Shown: positions 1-8,591 of the stretch, piece by piece
Numbering within the stretch: the first letter of the stretch is position 1
How the letters are laid out: every line of letters starts with the position of its first letter
Assembly (NCBI GenBank): GCA_913041275.1
Contig: CAJWHF010000009.1
Location: 1 to 34,402 of the forward strand
Length of the DNA: 34,402 nt
Direction: 5' to 3'
Source of the DNA: an uncultured Opitutia bacterium
GTDB lineage: Bacteria; Verrucomicrobiota; Verrucomicrobiia; Opitutales; Coraliomargaritaceae
Notes under the pieces: generated by a model
What the model saw: the letters and a program-made list of their open reading frames with translations, nothing else
Database searches by the model: none
What the model was told of the DNA's origin: nothing
Made by a program: the position numbers and the translations under genes

Positions 1-578
1 ATTTGGGAGAGCAAGATCATTGGGGTAAATCGACAAATTTTGATAATTCTACCCGTGCTCCGATGATCATTTCCGCTCCGGGTTTAGTATCTCCTCAGCG
101 GACGAATGCTCTGGTAGAATATGTAGATATCTACCCGACGCTCTGCGAGTTAGCAGGAATTGAACTGCCAACTTATCTGGAAGGTACCAGCGTGGCACCG
201 TTACTAGAAGAGCCTACCCGCGATTGGAAAAGAGCAGTATTTAGCCAATATCCGCGCGGTTGGCCTCGGGCAAAATTCGAAGGTTACTCTATAAGAACAG
301 ATCGTTATAATTATATTCAGTGGCGTGAGCTCGACGGATCATTCAAAGGGCATGAACTTTATGATCATCAGGTAGATCCGATTGAGTCTATGAACATGGT
401 CGAAAATCTAGAGTATCAAGCGGTAGTTCAGGGAATGCAGGCAAAGATGCATGCTGGCTGGAAAGCGGCCTTGCCCGCTGGTATTAAAAACTACTCGAAT
501 AATAAGCCTGCACCTGATTTTTTACCTTGGGGCAAAGAAGCGATGTTTGGTCCGTATGCGAAACAGAAATCGAAGTAA
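1..578 (+). CDS. Sulfatase, C-terminal part (cut by the left edge)
   Basis: This is the C-terminal part of a type I sulfatase (alkaline-phosphatase-like fold), which would remove sulfate esters from a glycan. The reading frame is open to the window edge. The TTG at position 3 reported as a start is really an internal leucine, because the two bases before it complete a histidine codon (CAT or TAT-type) giving HLGEQDHWGK, a typical sulfatase stretch. Visible family features are WGKSTNFDNSTRAPMI, then DIYPTLCELAG, then the C-terminal ELYDHQVDP block. The catalytic C-x-P-S/T-R motif and the signal peptide lie outside the window. The next sulfatase starts 4 bp after the stop, so the two are almost certainly co-transcribed. 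The sequence resembles the iduronate-2-sulfatase-like group, but the subfamily and substrate cannot be fixed from this fragment. Confidence 0.92.
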   Translation, partial: LGEQDHWGKSTNFDNSTRAPMIISAPGLVSPQRTNALVEYVDIYPTLCELAGIELPTYLEGTSVAPLLEEPTRDWKRAVFSQYPRGWPRAKFEGYSIRTDRYNYIQWRELDGSFKGHELYDHQVDPIESMNMVENLEYQAVVQGMQAKMHAGWKAALPAGIKNYSNNKPAPDFLPWGKEAMFGPYAKQKSK

Positions 579-582
579 TTGT

Positions 583-2145
583 ATGAAATTAATTAATATT
601 ATATTCATCTCGCTGGCTTTTGTTTGCTTTGCCGTATCCGCTAAGCCTAAGAATGTACTGTTTATTGCCGTAGACGATTTGAAGCCCTTGCTTAATTGTT
701 ATGGCTATAATTTAGCTGTGACACCAAATATTGATGCGCTTGCCAATGACGGAACGCTCTTCTTAAATGCCCATTGCCAGCAGGCAGTATGTGGGCCATC
801 ACGCGTGAGTTTGCTTACAGGGTATTACCCAGACACCATCGGGGTGTATGGTATGGGCGGTGGTAAATATAAGCTGCGTGAAATGCATCCTCAGATACTA
901 ACCTTACCTCAGCATTTCAAAAATAATGGTTATGTGACCGTAGGCACCGGCAAGATTTTTGATCCGCGTAATGTCGAGGATGACTGGCACGGTCCGCAAG
1001 ATTCGATCTCATGGTCTGAATTTTTCGGAAAGAACTCTTACAATGAGGCGACGGGTGCGCCAAAGGCTGGGCACTATCACGACCCCGAAGTACTCGCCTT
1101 GGCTAAAGTGGCCGAAGCAGAAGGGAAGGCGAAGGGGCTAAGAGGTAAATCACTACGTAACTTTATGCGCGAGCGTGGGGCAGGGCCAGCGGTAGAGCGC
1201 TTCGATGTGCCTGACGATGCTTATAAAGATGGTGGTATCGCAAACCGGGGCATTCAGCAAATTGAGCGATTTAAGGGCACAGAGCAGCCGTTCTTTCTGG
1301 CGCTGGGTTTTCTAAAGCCACACTTGCCATTTGTAGCGCCGAAGAAATATTGGGATTTTTACGACCGAGCGTCCTTGCCACTGGCATTATCTCAGCGTGC
1401 TCCGCACGGCGCCCCCGACTGCGCAATAGGCGACTATGTCGAAGCTCGTACTTATGGCGGAGTGCCTGCAGATGGGCCGATTCTAGAGGCGACACAACGC
1501 GAACTCATTCATGGTTATATGGCCTGCATTTCGTATGTGGATGCGCAAATTGGAAAGCTTGTCGCTAAGTTGCGAGATACCGGTCAGTATGAGAACACAA
1601 TTATCGTTTTGTGGGGCGATCATGGTTTCCACCTCGGTGACAAGCAGCTCTTTGGGAAGCACACTAATTATGAGCAGGCGACTCGTTCGCCCCTGATTAT
1701 TGCAAATGCTGGATTGCAGCCTGGATCTATGACTACCACTCCAGTTAATTTAATAGATCTTTTCCCGACACTCTGTGAACTGGCTGGTTTGGCGACGCCG
1801 GATGGGCTAGATGGTGTGAGTTTAGTTCCGATTCTAGAAGACGCTTCTGCTTGTGTTCAGGAATATGCGGCAAGTTTGTACCCAATTGACGGCTACATGG
1901 GGATCGCCATTCGGACCCAAGGCTATCGATATGTGGCGTGGTATAAGGGATGGCCTGAGCCTGGATGGTGTGGAAAGCGTTATAAAAGCGAGCCAGAATT
2001 TGTAGAGCTGTATGATTATACTAAAGACCCTCTCGAAACTAAAAATCTTTCGGGGCAAGCGGAGTATGGAGAAATTGAGAAGCGATTAGTGCGTCTGAGT
2101 GGGGAGCATGTTGCCTACACCCAAGCTAAGCAGTTCCGCAATTAG
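583..2145 (+). CDS. Secreted sulfatase, iduronate-2-sulfatase-like
   Basis: Type I sulfatase of 520 residues. The ORF track begins at 451 inside the previous gene. The ATG at 583 is preferred because it starts a clear signal peptide (MKLINIIFISLAFVCFAVSA, then KPKN) and avoids a long overlap. The metal-binding DD follows at residues 31-32. Cys70 sits in CGPSR, the site that formylglycine-generating enzyme converts to formylglycine. WGDHGFHLGDKQLFGK near residue 350 carries further metal and sulfate contacts. The KIFDP and KPHLPF blocks resemble iduronate-2-sulfatase-like enzymes, which is known family knowledge. Action on a sulfated polysaccharide in the periplasm or outside the cell is inferred. 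No maturation enzyme is in the window. No Shine-Dalgarno sequence precedes the start. Confidence 0.93.
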   Translation: MKLINIIFISLAFVCFAVSAKPKNVLFIAVDDLKPLLNCYGYNLAVTPNIDALANDGTLFLNAHCQQAVCGPSRVSLLTGYYPDTIGVYGMGGGKYKLREMHPQILTLPQHFKNNGYVTVGTGKIFDPRNVEDDWHGPQDSISWSEFFGKNSYNEATGAPKAGHYHDPEVLALAKVAEAEGKAKGLRGKSLRNFMRERGAGPAVERFDVPDDAYKDGGIANRGIQQIERFKGTEQPFFLALGFLKPHLPFVAPKKYWDFYDRASLPLALSQRAPHGAPDCAIGDYVEARTYGGVPADGPILEATQRELIHGYMACISYVDAQIGKLVAKLRDTGQYENTIIVLWGDHGFHLGDKQLFGKHTNYEQATRSPLIIANAGLQPGSMTTTPVNLIDLFPTLCELAGLATPDGLDGVSLVPILEDASACVQEYAASLYPIDGYMGIAIRTQGYRYVAWYKGWPEPGWCGKRYKSEPEFVELYDYTKDPLETKNLSGQAEYGEIEKRLVRLSGEHVAYTQAKQFRN

Positions 2146-2186
2146 TCACATTAAATATTCTTTAGGGGTTCTCGAATTAAAATATT

Positions 2187-3827
2187 ATGAGTACAGAATT
2201 TCCACAATCTATGACCGTAGACGATGGCGTTCTACGCTTCGCAAGTGGGCAAGAGGTCAACTTGTGGGGAAGTAATTTTCAGCCAAATCTCTACTGGGAA
2301 TATAAGTTTCGCATGGAGCACTTAGGCTTACCTCAGACAGTCGAGACTATGCAGGCGATGTGTGATGATGGCTTTGAGGATATGAAGCGCATGGGTTGTA
2401 GTGTAATTCGCTGTCACTTGACGCCGGCGGATTTTACGGACGCTGAGGGTAATTTAGTCGAGACGATGTGGCTAGATATGCTCGGCTATATGATCGCGAA
2501 GGCACGTAAAAATGAGATCTATGTATACATTACTTTTATTAATCACATGGATTTTACCCTAATCGAAGAATCCTTTGTGGCGAATTCTACCCGAGAAGAT
2601 TGGATTTTTGATCCTGATGTAGTAGAGGCGACTCAGAATTATGTCCGAGAGTTAATTAACCTGAAGAATCCCTACACTGGGATCTGTTATAAGGACGACG
2701 CGACGATTGCGGTATGGGGCTTAGTTAATGAGCCAGAATATTCGACTTACGCACAGATGATGTCTGATGCTAAGCAGAAGTCGAGATTCGGCGTTTGGCT
2801 AAAAGCGAACAGTTACCCTTGGAACGATGTTTATTATAGCAAATACCGCGAAGCGATAGTGCGTGCTTATATTGATGACCTCCACGGCATCCTGCGCGAA
2901 GCGGGTGCAGAGCAACCGGTAGTATGGAATTGTAATTGGCCACGCATGATTGATGGGCGCAGTGATATATTCCGAGCGGTTGCTGATTCGAAGGCCGAGG
3001 CGGTTTCTTTTTGTCTCTATCCGGGGCAAGACGATATCTGTGACCCCTTCGTCGAGAATGCCACGGATACGAGCGCTAAGAATTACTTACCATTCCTACA
3101 GCATTGTTTTGACGATTACTTGCATCTCGGTTGGCTGCGTTCCGAGCAGTTTGCCGATAAGGCCAAGCTAGTATATGAGTTTGAGACGATGTATAATGCT
3201 AGCAGTTCCTATTTACATCCTGCTATGGCGAAACTTTTTCGTTCATTGGGCGTTCAGATCGCCACTATGTGGACACACACTTTTAATGCATATTCCTGTT
3301 ACCAGGGGGGGTCACATATTTTGAATTTAAAGACGACTCCCAAAAAAGCTGCTAGTTATATGATTGCCGGTGAAGTATTTCGTACTCTGCCTCGAGGGTT
3401 CCAGTTTGGGCTCAATTCTCAGACTGAGGATTCTTTCGCTGATTTTGCTCTTTCTTTTGATCAGGATATTTCGATCAGCTGCGCAAATGATACTTTTATG
3501 CATTCAAGTGACGTTTCACTGTGTCCAGTAGAGTTGCCAAAGACGGTTAAGAGAATCGTCGGTTATGGAAATTCACCCTTTGTTCAATACGGGGGTAGTG
3601 GACTCTATTTCATAGAAGTAGAGGAGGAATCAGTTCAGATTGAATTATTGCCCCACTCTAAATTCCTACGTCATTCTTGGGAGTGGCATACCGATGGAGA
3701 GCCGGTAGTTGAACTGGATGATACTACTATACTACCATTTGAGTTAAAATTACCTGGCTTTGATCCTATTTGTTTTAAGAAGAAACCTGGCCAGTACCAT
3801 TTTCCTCTTTTTTCCCAAGATGCTTAA
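2187..3827 (+). CDS. Clan GH-A glycoside hydrolase (GH5-like), no signal peptide
   Basis: Probable retaining glycoside hydrolase of 546 residues with a TIM-barrel N-terminal part. The likely acid/base is Glu182 in the LVNEPE motif at the end of a beta strand, as in GH5/clan GH-A enzymes. The likely nucleophile is Glu331 or Glu333 in VYEFET. The last 130 residues or so look like an added beta domain. The protein is clearly paralogous to the one at 5306-7033: both share DFTDA.GN...WLDML, FCLYPGQ, GWLRS and GGSH..NLKTTP.KAAS. An in-frame TAA lies 9 bases before the ATG, so no upstream signal peptide is possible and the enzyme is predicted to be cytoplasmic. The substrate is unknown. A beta-mannosidic or related bond is only a guess from the nearby GH130 gene. 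Assignment to GH5 itself rather than a relative is not certain. Confidence 0.85.
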   Translation: MSTEFPQSMTVDDGVLRFASGQEVNLWGSNFQPNLYWEYKFRMEHLGLPQTVETMQAMCDDGFEDMKRMGCSVIRCHLTPADFTDAEGNLVETMWLDMLGYMIAKARKNEIYVYITFINHMDFTLIEESFVANSTREDWIFDPDVVEATQNYVRELINLKNPYTGICYKDDATIAVWGLVNEPEYSTYAQMMSDAKQKSRFGVWLKANSYPWNDVYYSKYREAIVRAYIDDLHGILREAGAEQPVVWNCNWPRMIDGRSDIFRAVADSKAEAVSFCLYPGQDDICDPFVENATDTSAKNYLPFLQHCFDDYLHLGWLRSEQFADKAKLVYEFETMYNASSSYLHPAMAKLFRSLGVQIATMWTHTFNAYSCYQGGSHILNLKTTPKKAASYMIAGEVFRTLPRGFQFGLNSQTEDSFADFALSFDQDISISCANDTFMHSSDVSLCPVELPKTVKRIVGYGNSPFVQYGGSGLYFIEVEEESVQIELLPHSKFLRHSWEWHTDGEPVVELDDTTILPFELKLPGFDPICFKKKPGQYHFPLFSQDA

Positions 3828-3851
3828 CTTAATCAGACCCTGTAGCTGTGA

Positions 3852-3861
3852 AGTGATCACT
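3852..3861. promoter_or_regulatory. 10-bp perfect palindrome just before the symporter start
   Basis: The gap between the cytoplasmic hydrolase and the symporter contains AGTGATCACT, a perfect 10-bp palindrome ending 5 bases before the ATG. A second, different 10-bp palindrome ends 5 bases before the ATG at 5306. It could be a regulator site or chance. No known operator was matched. Confidence 0.25.
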
Positions 3862-3866
3862 CTAAG

Positions 3867-5279
3867 ATGAATATAAAAGAACCTCACATCACTAGGGATA
3901 AAGACCGTGTACCTGTCGGGAGAAAACTGGCCGTAGGAGCGGGTGGATTCCCGGTCCAGAATGGTGGGTTGATTGTTCAATACATGGCGCAGCCTATATT
4001 CCAGATTTTCCTAGGGCTTAACCCTGCTTTATTTGGCTTAGCTATGACGATCCCTAGAATCTGGGATGCCTTTACCGATCCCTTGATGGGGCGTATTTCC
4101 GACCGAACGGTGTCTCGCTATGGCCGCCGCCGCCCCTATGTTTTTCTGGGTTCGATTGCGGTTGCTTTGAGCTTTCTGACTATCTGGATGGTCCCCCAAA
4201 ATATGGGCGAAATGGGCACTTTTCTTTGGCTGACGGCTAGTAGCGTACTTTTTTTTACGGCTTTTACGGTCTATTCTGTGCCTTTTAATGCACTGGTCTA
4301 TGAGCAGACGCCCGACTACCACGAGCGTACTCGGTTAATGTTTTATTTCGCGCTCTTTTATAATATTGGCAATTTGTGCGTTAATTGGTATGTGCCTGCA
4401 ACTAGCTGGAGTGGTTTTGAAAATCCACTTGTGGGGGCACGTTGGATCGCGTTAGGCCTAGCGCTCATAGTGTTTTTTGGAATGGGTATCTTACCTGCAA
4501 TATTTGGCAAAGAGCGATTCTATGAGGTTGCTCAGAAGGAAAATAAAAAAATAGGTTTCATGAAAGCGATCGGCCAAGCCGCCTCATCGAAGCCAATGAT
4601 GGGTCTTGTCGGTATTGTATTTGCTCTGAATTTCTGCGGCACTATTGCAGGTAGTATTGCAATGTATATCGTGATTTATTACGTAAAGGCAGGTGATGTT
4701 GCAGGTGGACTTGTCCTGAATGCATGGAATGGAACGGGTTTTGCCATTGTCGGATTTTTAGGAATCTTTGTACTACGCTCGCTGGCGCTAAGATTCGGCA
4801 AACGTCGTGCTATGCTTTTTGTTCTCTACCTGACTGCGCTTGGGGGCATCGCAAAGTGGTATATTTTTACTCCTGAGTATCCCCACCTTTTGTTACTCGA
4901 CGCTGTGTTGAACGGACCAGTTTGGGTCTCACTTGGGGTGATTGTTCCTTCAATGGTTGCTGATTTGTGTGATTGGGACGAGTATAGATTCGGTGAGCGT
5001 CGCGAAGGAATAATCAGCTCAGTTTTTACTTGGATCACTAAATTTGGGACTTCATTTACTTTTCTCGTATCTGGCGTTGCTCTACATTTTAGCGGGTTTG
5101 ATGAAGCGCTCGGAGTGGATCAGCCTGAAGGCACGATAACGGCGCTACGAGTGTTCTTCGTTGGCGCTTCGGTGCTCGCGCCGATCCTCGCTATTTTCTG
5201 CTTAAGACTATATAATATAACTGAGGAGAGTGCGTATAACATTCGAGAAGAACTTGAAACTCGTCGTGGAGATGTGTAG
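3867..5279 (+). CDS. GPH-family sugar:cation symporter (MelB/MFS superfamily)
   Basis: Inner-membrane transporter of 470 residues with about 12 hydrophobic segments. The loop DAFTDPLMGRISDRTVSRYGRRRPY near residues 65-90 is the hallmark of the glycoside-pentoside-hexuronide:cation symporter family, which imports mono- and oligosaccharides with Na+ or H+. A second family block, WDEYRFGERREGIISSVFTW, is present near residue 370. The gene lies 39 bp after the cytoplasmic hydrolase and 26 bp before the exported hydrolase. It is therefore the natural route for the product of periplasmic digestion to reach the cytoplasm. The exact sugar cannot be read from the sequence. The start ATG has no Shine-Dalgarno sequence. 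Confidence 0.92.
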   Translation: MNIKEPHITRDKDRVPVGRKLAVGAGGFPVQNGGLIVQYMAQPIFQIFLGLNPALFGLAMTIPRIWDAFTDPLMGRISDRTVSRYGRRRPYVFLGSIAVALSFLTIWMVPQNMGEMGTFLWLTASSVLFFTAFTVYSVPFNALVYEQTPDYHERTRLMFYFALFYNIGNLCVNWYVPATSWSGFENPLVGARWIALGLALIVFFGMGILPAIFGKERFYEVAQKENKKIGFMKAIGQAASSKPMMGLVGIVFALNFCGTIAGSIAMYIVIYYVKAGDVAGGLVLNAWNGTGFAIVGFLGIFVLRSLALRFGKRRAMLFVLYLTALGGIAKWYIFTPEYPHLLLLDAVLNGPVWVSLGVIVPSMVADLCDWDEYRFGERREGIISSVFTWITKFGTSFTFLVSGVALHFSGFDEALGVDQPEGTITALRVFFVGASVLAPILAIFCLRLYNITEESAYNIREELETRRGDV

Positions 5280-5290
5280 CGAGTCTACGC

Positions 5291-5300
5291 TAGTATACTA
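5291..5300. promoter_or_regulatory. 10-bp perfect palindrome just before the exported hydrolase start
   Basis: TAGTATACTA is a perfect 10-bp palindrome ending 5 bases before the ATG at 5306. It overlaps a TATACT that could also act as a -10 element, although a promoter this close would leave almost no leader. It is mirrored by the palindrome at 3852-3861 in the preceding gap. Confidence 0.25.
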
Positions 5301-5305
5301 TAAAG

Positions 5306-7033
5306 ATGATGAAATATTGGATAGCGCTTCTTTGTTTTATAAATATCGGATTTGCTGCTGATAGCTTCCCGTCGATTACTGCTAAGGATGGCCGGTTGCT
5401 TTATGCCGATGGTTCAGCAGTAAATTTATTCGGTGTGAATTTTCAGCCGATGCTTAGTTGGGAGCACGGCGCGCGTATGCACAATCAAGGCGTATTAATG
5501 CCCTTGAAGGCCCAAGATTTGAAGCAGGTCGCTGACTCGAGCTTCGATCAGATTCAGCGCCTCGGCGCAGAGATCATACGAATCCACTTACACCCGGCTG
5601 ATTTCACGGATGCAAAGGGAAATCTCACAAAAACAATTTGGTTGGACATGTTGGATTATACCATTTCTCAGGCCCAGAATCGGGGGCTTTATATTTATCT
5701 TACTTTATTGAATCATTTGGATCACGACGGAACGCAGTTCCCCTATGATCGTAAATCATTTGCTGCGAAATATACGCGAGATCAGTGGATGCTTCATCAC
5801 GAAGCGATTGCGGCAACCAAGCGCTATATTTCTCAATTGCTTAACCGTAGGAATCCTTACAACGGGCTGTTGTACAAGGGGCATGCGGCTCTTGCTGTCC
5901 TAGAGCCTATCAATGAGCCAGCCTACCAGCAGTTCGAAAAATGGCAGCTAGATAATCAAGACGGCACCCGTGATCAGTTTGATCAGTGGATGTATACCAA
6001 TACTAAGAACTACATTGACAAAATGGTATCTTTGTTACGTGCGGAAGGAATGACGCAGCCGGTCGTATGGAACTGCGGCTGGGCACGATTAATTACCAAA
6101 AACCGAGCTGCGTTTCGTGGAATTTCAGAGTCTAATGTCGATGCGGTTTCCTTCTGTCTATATCCTGGGCAGAGCGATCTTAAAGTGCCATTTTGGGAAA
6201 ATCCTGAAAATCTGAGCGATCGTAATTATTTACCCTATATCGAGCAGTGTTCAGATAACGAAGACTGGCTCGGTTGGTTGCGATCAGATGCTTTTAAAGG
6301 TAAGGCTAAGTTGGTTTATGAATATGAAACATTCTGTAATCAGAGCGCTTATTTGTATCCAGCGATGGCAGAATTTTACCGCTCTGTAGGAGCGCAGATC
6401 GCCACGCAGTGGACTTATGGACTGACTGCGTATGTCGAATACCTCGGAGGTTCTCATGTATTTAATCTTAAGACCACGCCGCGGAAGGCCGCCTCTTTTA
6501 TGGTCGCGAAACAACAGTTCAAGGATGTACCCACGACCTATTCTTATGAGTCTCGCTCTAGCGCGGTATTACACGAGGGCCATTTAATCTATTCTGGCTG
6601 GTCGGATAATGATGATTGGACTTTGTCGGTATTAGGAAAGGATAGGAAGTCGCCCTTAACCTTAACAGGTGTTGGAAATTCGCCTTTTGTAAATTATGAA
6701 GGCAGCGGCCTATATTTTATTGAATCGAACAAAAATGATGGGTTGCGCCTGACCATATTACCGGATATAGAATTTATCCGTCCGCATTGGAAGGAGGTCC
6801 ACAATGGGAAGCCTGTTGTGAAATTGGACAGTTCGAACACGCATCGTTTTGAGCTAACTCTACCAGATTTCGTAGACACATGCTGGATTTATCGCAAAGA
6901 AGGCTGGCGCTGGAAATTTATTGAAAGAGTCAATGGAGATATCCGTTTTGACGCGCAGCCTGGTGAATATTTAATTGAAAAAACCCCAACTCGTATCAAA
7001 CGCAAAGTTTTGGATGAAGGATGGGGCAACTAA
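5306..7033 (+). CDS. Exported clan GH-A glycoside hydrolase (GH5-like)
   Basis: Probable retaining glycoside hydrolase of 575 residues. It has a signal peptide of about 17-18 residues (MMKYWIALLCFINIGFAA), so it should act in the periplasm or outside. The likely acid/base is Glu204 in PINEPA, and the likely nucleophile is Glu339 or Glu341 in VYEYET. It is a paralogue of the signal-less enzyme at 2187-3827 with conserved blocks along the whole length, including the C-terminal NSPFVNYEGSGLYFIE segment. The pair flanks the symporter gene, which suggests that one enzyme works outside and the other inside on the same linkage; this is inference. The family is GH5-like by the NEP and YE.E motifs, but the subfamily is not recognised. 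An ATG one codon later (M2) is an alternative start and would not change the reading. Confidence 0.85.
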   Translation: MMKYWIALLCFINIGFAADSFPSITAKDGRLLYADGSAVNLFGVNFQPMLSWEHGARMHNQGVLMPLKAQDLKQVADSSFDQIQRLGAEIIRIHLHPADFTDAKGNLTKTIWLDMLDYTISQAQNRGLYIYLTLLNHLDHDGTQFPYDRKSFAAKYTRDQWMLHHEAIAATKRYISQLLNRRNPYNGLLYKGHAALAVLEPINEPAYQQFEKWQLDNQDGTRDQFDQWMYTNTKNYIDKMVSLLRAEGMTQPVVWNCGWARLITKNRAAFRGISESNVDAVSFCLYPGQSDLKVPFWENPENLSDRNYLPYIEQCSDNEDWLGWLRSDAFKGKAKLVYEYETFCNQSAYLYPAMAEFYRSVGAQIATQWTYGLTAYVEYLGGSHVFNLKTTPRKAASFMVAKQQFKDVPTTYSYESRSSAVLHEGHLIYSGWSDNDDWTLSVLGKDRKSPLTLTGVGNSPFVNYEGSGLYFIESNKNDGLRLTILPDIEFIRPHWKEVHNGKPVVKLDSSNTHRFELTLPDFVDTCWIYRKEGWRWKFIERVNGDIRFDAQPGEYLIEKTPTRIKRKVLDEGWGN

Positions 7034-7052
7034 GGTGAAATAGAAAATAATT

Positions 7053-8567
7053 ATGAAATTTCTTAACTTTGGCTTCTGCCTTTTCGCTTGTTTTGCCTTA
7101 CTAACAGGAGCTCATAGCCATATAATGGCTGGCGATCATCCAAATGTTCTTATGATCTGTGTCGATGACCTGAACGATTGGGTAGGGTTCCTCGGGGGTC
7201 ACCCTCAGGCGCAGACTCCCAATATGGACGCGCTCGCTGCCAAGGGCATTAACTTTACAAATGCACACTGCACGGCGCCTGGATGCTCGCCTAGTCGCAA
7301 TGCGCTATTGTTCGGAGTGGAGCCACATAAATCTGGCTTGTATCCTTTTTACAACCTCAACCATATAGAGCCCGAAGAGTTAAATGCTTATAAACCTTTG
7401 CCACTCTTATATCGCGAACACGGTTACCACACTTTAGGTCTATCTAAAGTTTGGCATAACCCAGACAATAAATACCGGCAACAGGAGCAGTGGGATGAGT
7501 ATAAGATGTATGGAACAGGCAAGAAGGACAAGTCGTTGATCAAGGAGAAGGGTTATCATCCAGAACCTTTCAATAAGCGCACCATCGCCTGTCCTGCGAG
7601 TAATCCACTAAGTGATTTTGGGGACTACAAGGCAGCTCAACATGCCGTGAGGTTTTTAGAGCACGAGCATACGAAGCCATTTTTCTTATCGGTCGGCTTT
7701 ATTTTACCACATGCTTCGTTCATTATGCCGGAGGCAAATTGGGATCTTTTTTTAGATCCGATATCCTATCCACCTATTAAGGCTGATGATTTGGTTGATA
7801 TACCGCTTGTTGGGCAGTCTAATGCACAAATCTACGTCGAAATACCAGTGCGCCGTGATCAAGCATGGGAAAATATCCGTCGTGGCTATCTAGCAGCGGT
7901 TAACTTTACCGACGACAATGTGGGTCGGGTGATGGATGCACTAGAGAGAAGTTCTTACGCTGATAATACAATTGTGGTCCTGTGGTCAGACCATGGCTAT
8001 CATCTTGGGGAAAAGCGCAGCTTTAGTAAGTTTTCTTTATGGGAAGAAGCGACGCGCACACCGTTTATAATATTTGATCCACGTAATGATCAAGGAAATG
8101 GCAAAGCCTGTTCCGAACCGATTGGCTTGATTAATGTCTATCGCACGCTTTGTGAGCTTACTGGGATAAGTGCGCCAGACTACGTGGACGGCATTAGCAT
8201 CACACCTTGGTTGAAAAATCCGGAATTACCCAAAGAGAAACCGGCTTTGATCACTTGGGGGCGCGGCAACTATTCCCTGCGATTGAAAGATTGGCGTTAC
8301 AATCGCTACTTTGATGGTTCAGAGGAATTGTACGACCACCGAAAGGACCCCTACGAATGGACTAACTTAGCTAATAATCCAGACTATGCTCCAATGATGC
8401 AAAACCTCGCAAGTAAATGGCTGCCCAGGCAAGAAGCTCCACAGGTCACTTCTGGGCGTGAACTCTACAATGTAGCAGATGCAGACCAGCCTACCAAGAA
8501 TGTACAGTCTTACCAACGCTTCGTGAAACAATATAAGAAGCAGGGTTTGCAGCCTCCGCTCGATTAA
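7053..8567 (+). CDS. Secreted sulfatase
   Basis: Type I sulfatase of 504 residues. A signal peptide covers roughly residues 1-22 (MKFLNFGFCLFACFALLTGA...). The metal-binding DD is at residues 38-39 in CVDDLNDW. Cys78 lies in CSPSR, the formylglycine site. WSDHGYHLGEKRSFSKFSLWEEATRTPFI is the second metal and sulfate-binding region. The C-terminal ELYDHRKDPYEWTNLANNPDY block is typical of the family. It sits 19 bp after the exported hydrolase and 24 bp before the next sulfatase, within the same strand-consistent run. It differs from the sulfatase at 583 around the catalytic motif, so the two probably remove sulfate from different positions; this is inference. Confidence 0.93.
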   Translation: MKFLNFGFCLFACFALLTGAHSHIMAGDHPNVLMICVDDLNDWVGFLGGHPQAQTPNMDALAAKGINFTNAHCTAPGCSPSRNALLFGVEPHKSGLYPFYNLNHIEPEELNAYKPLPLLYREHGYHTLGLSKVWHNPDNKYRQQEQWDEYKMYGTGKKDKSLIKEKGYHPEPFNKRTIACPASNPLSDFGDYKAAQHAVRFLEHEHTKPFFLSVGFILPHASFIMPEANWDLFLDPISYPPIKADDLVDIPLVGQSNAQIYVEIPVRRDQAWENIRRGYLAAVNFTDDNVGRVMDALERSSYADNTIVVLWSDHGYHLGEKRSFSKFSLWEEATRTPFIIFDPRNDQGNGKACSEPIGLINVYRTLCELTGISAPDYVDGISITPWLKNPELPKEKPALITWGRGNYSLRLKDWRYNRYFDGSEELYDHRKDPYEWTNLANNPDYAPMMQNLASKWLPRQEAPQVTSGRELYNVADADQPTKNVQSYQRFVKQYKKQGLQPPLD

Positions 8568-8591
8568 TCTTAGTTAGAGGAATACTATGTT

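Noticed and set aside
451-582. 44-residue N-terminal extension of the second sulfatase
   Set aside because: It overlaps the end of the previous sulfatase in another frame and would bury the signal peptide; ATG 583 is the better start.
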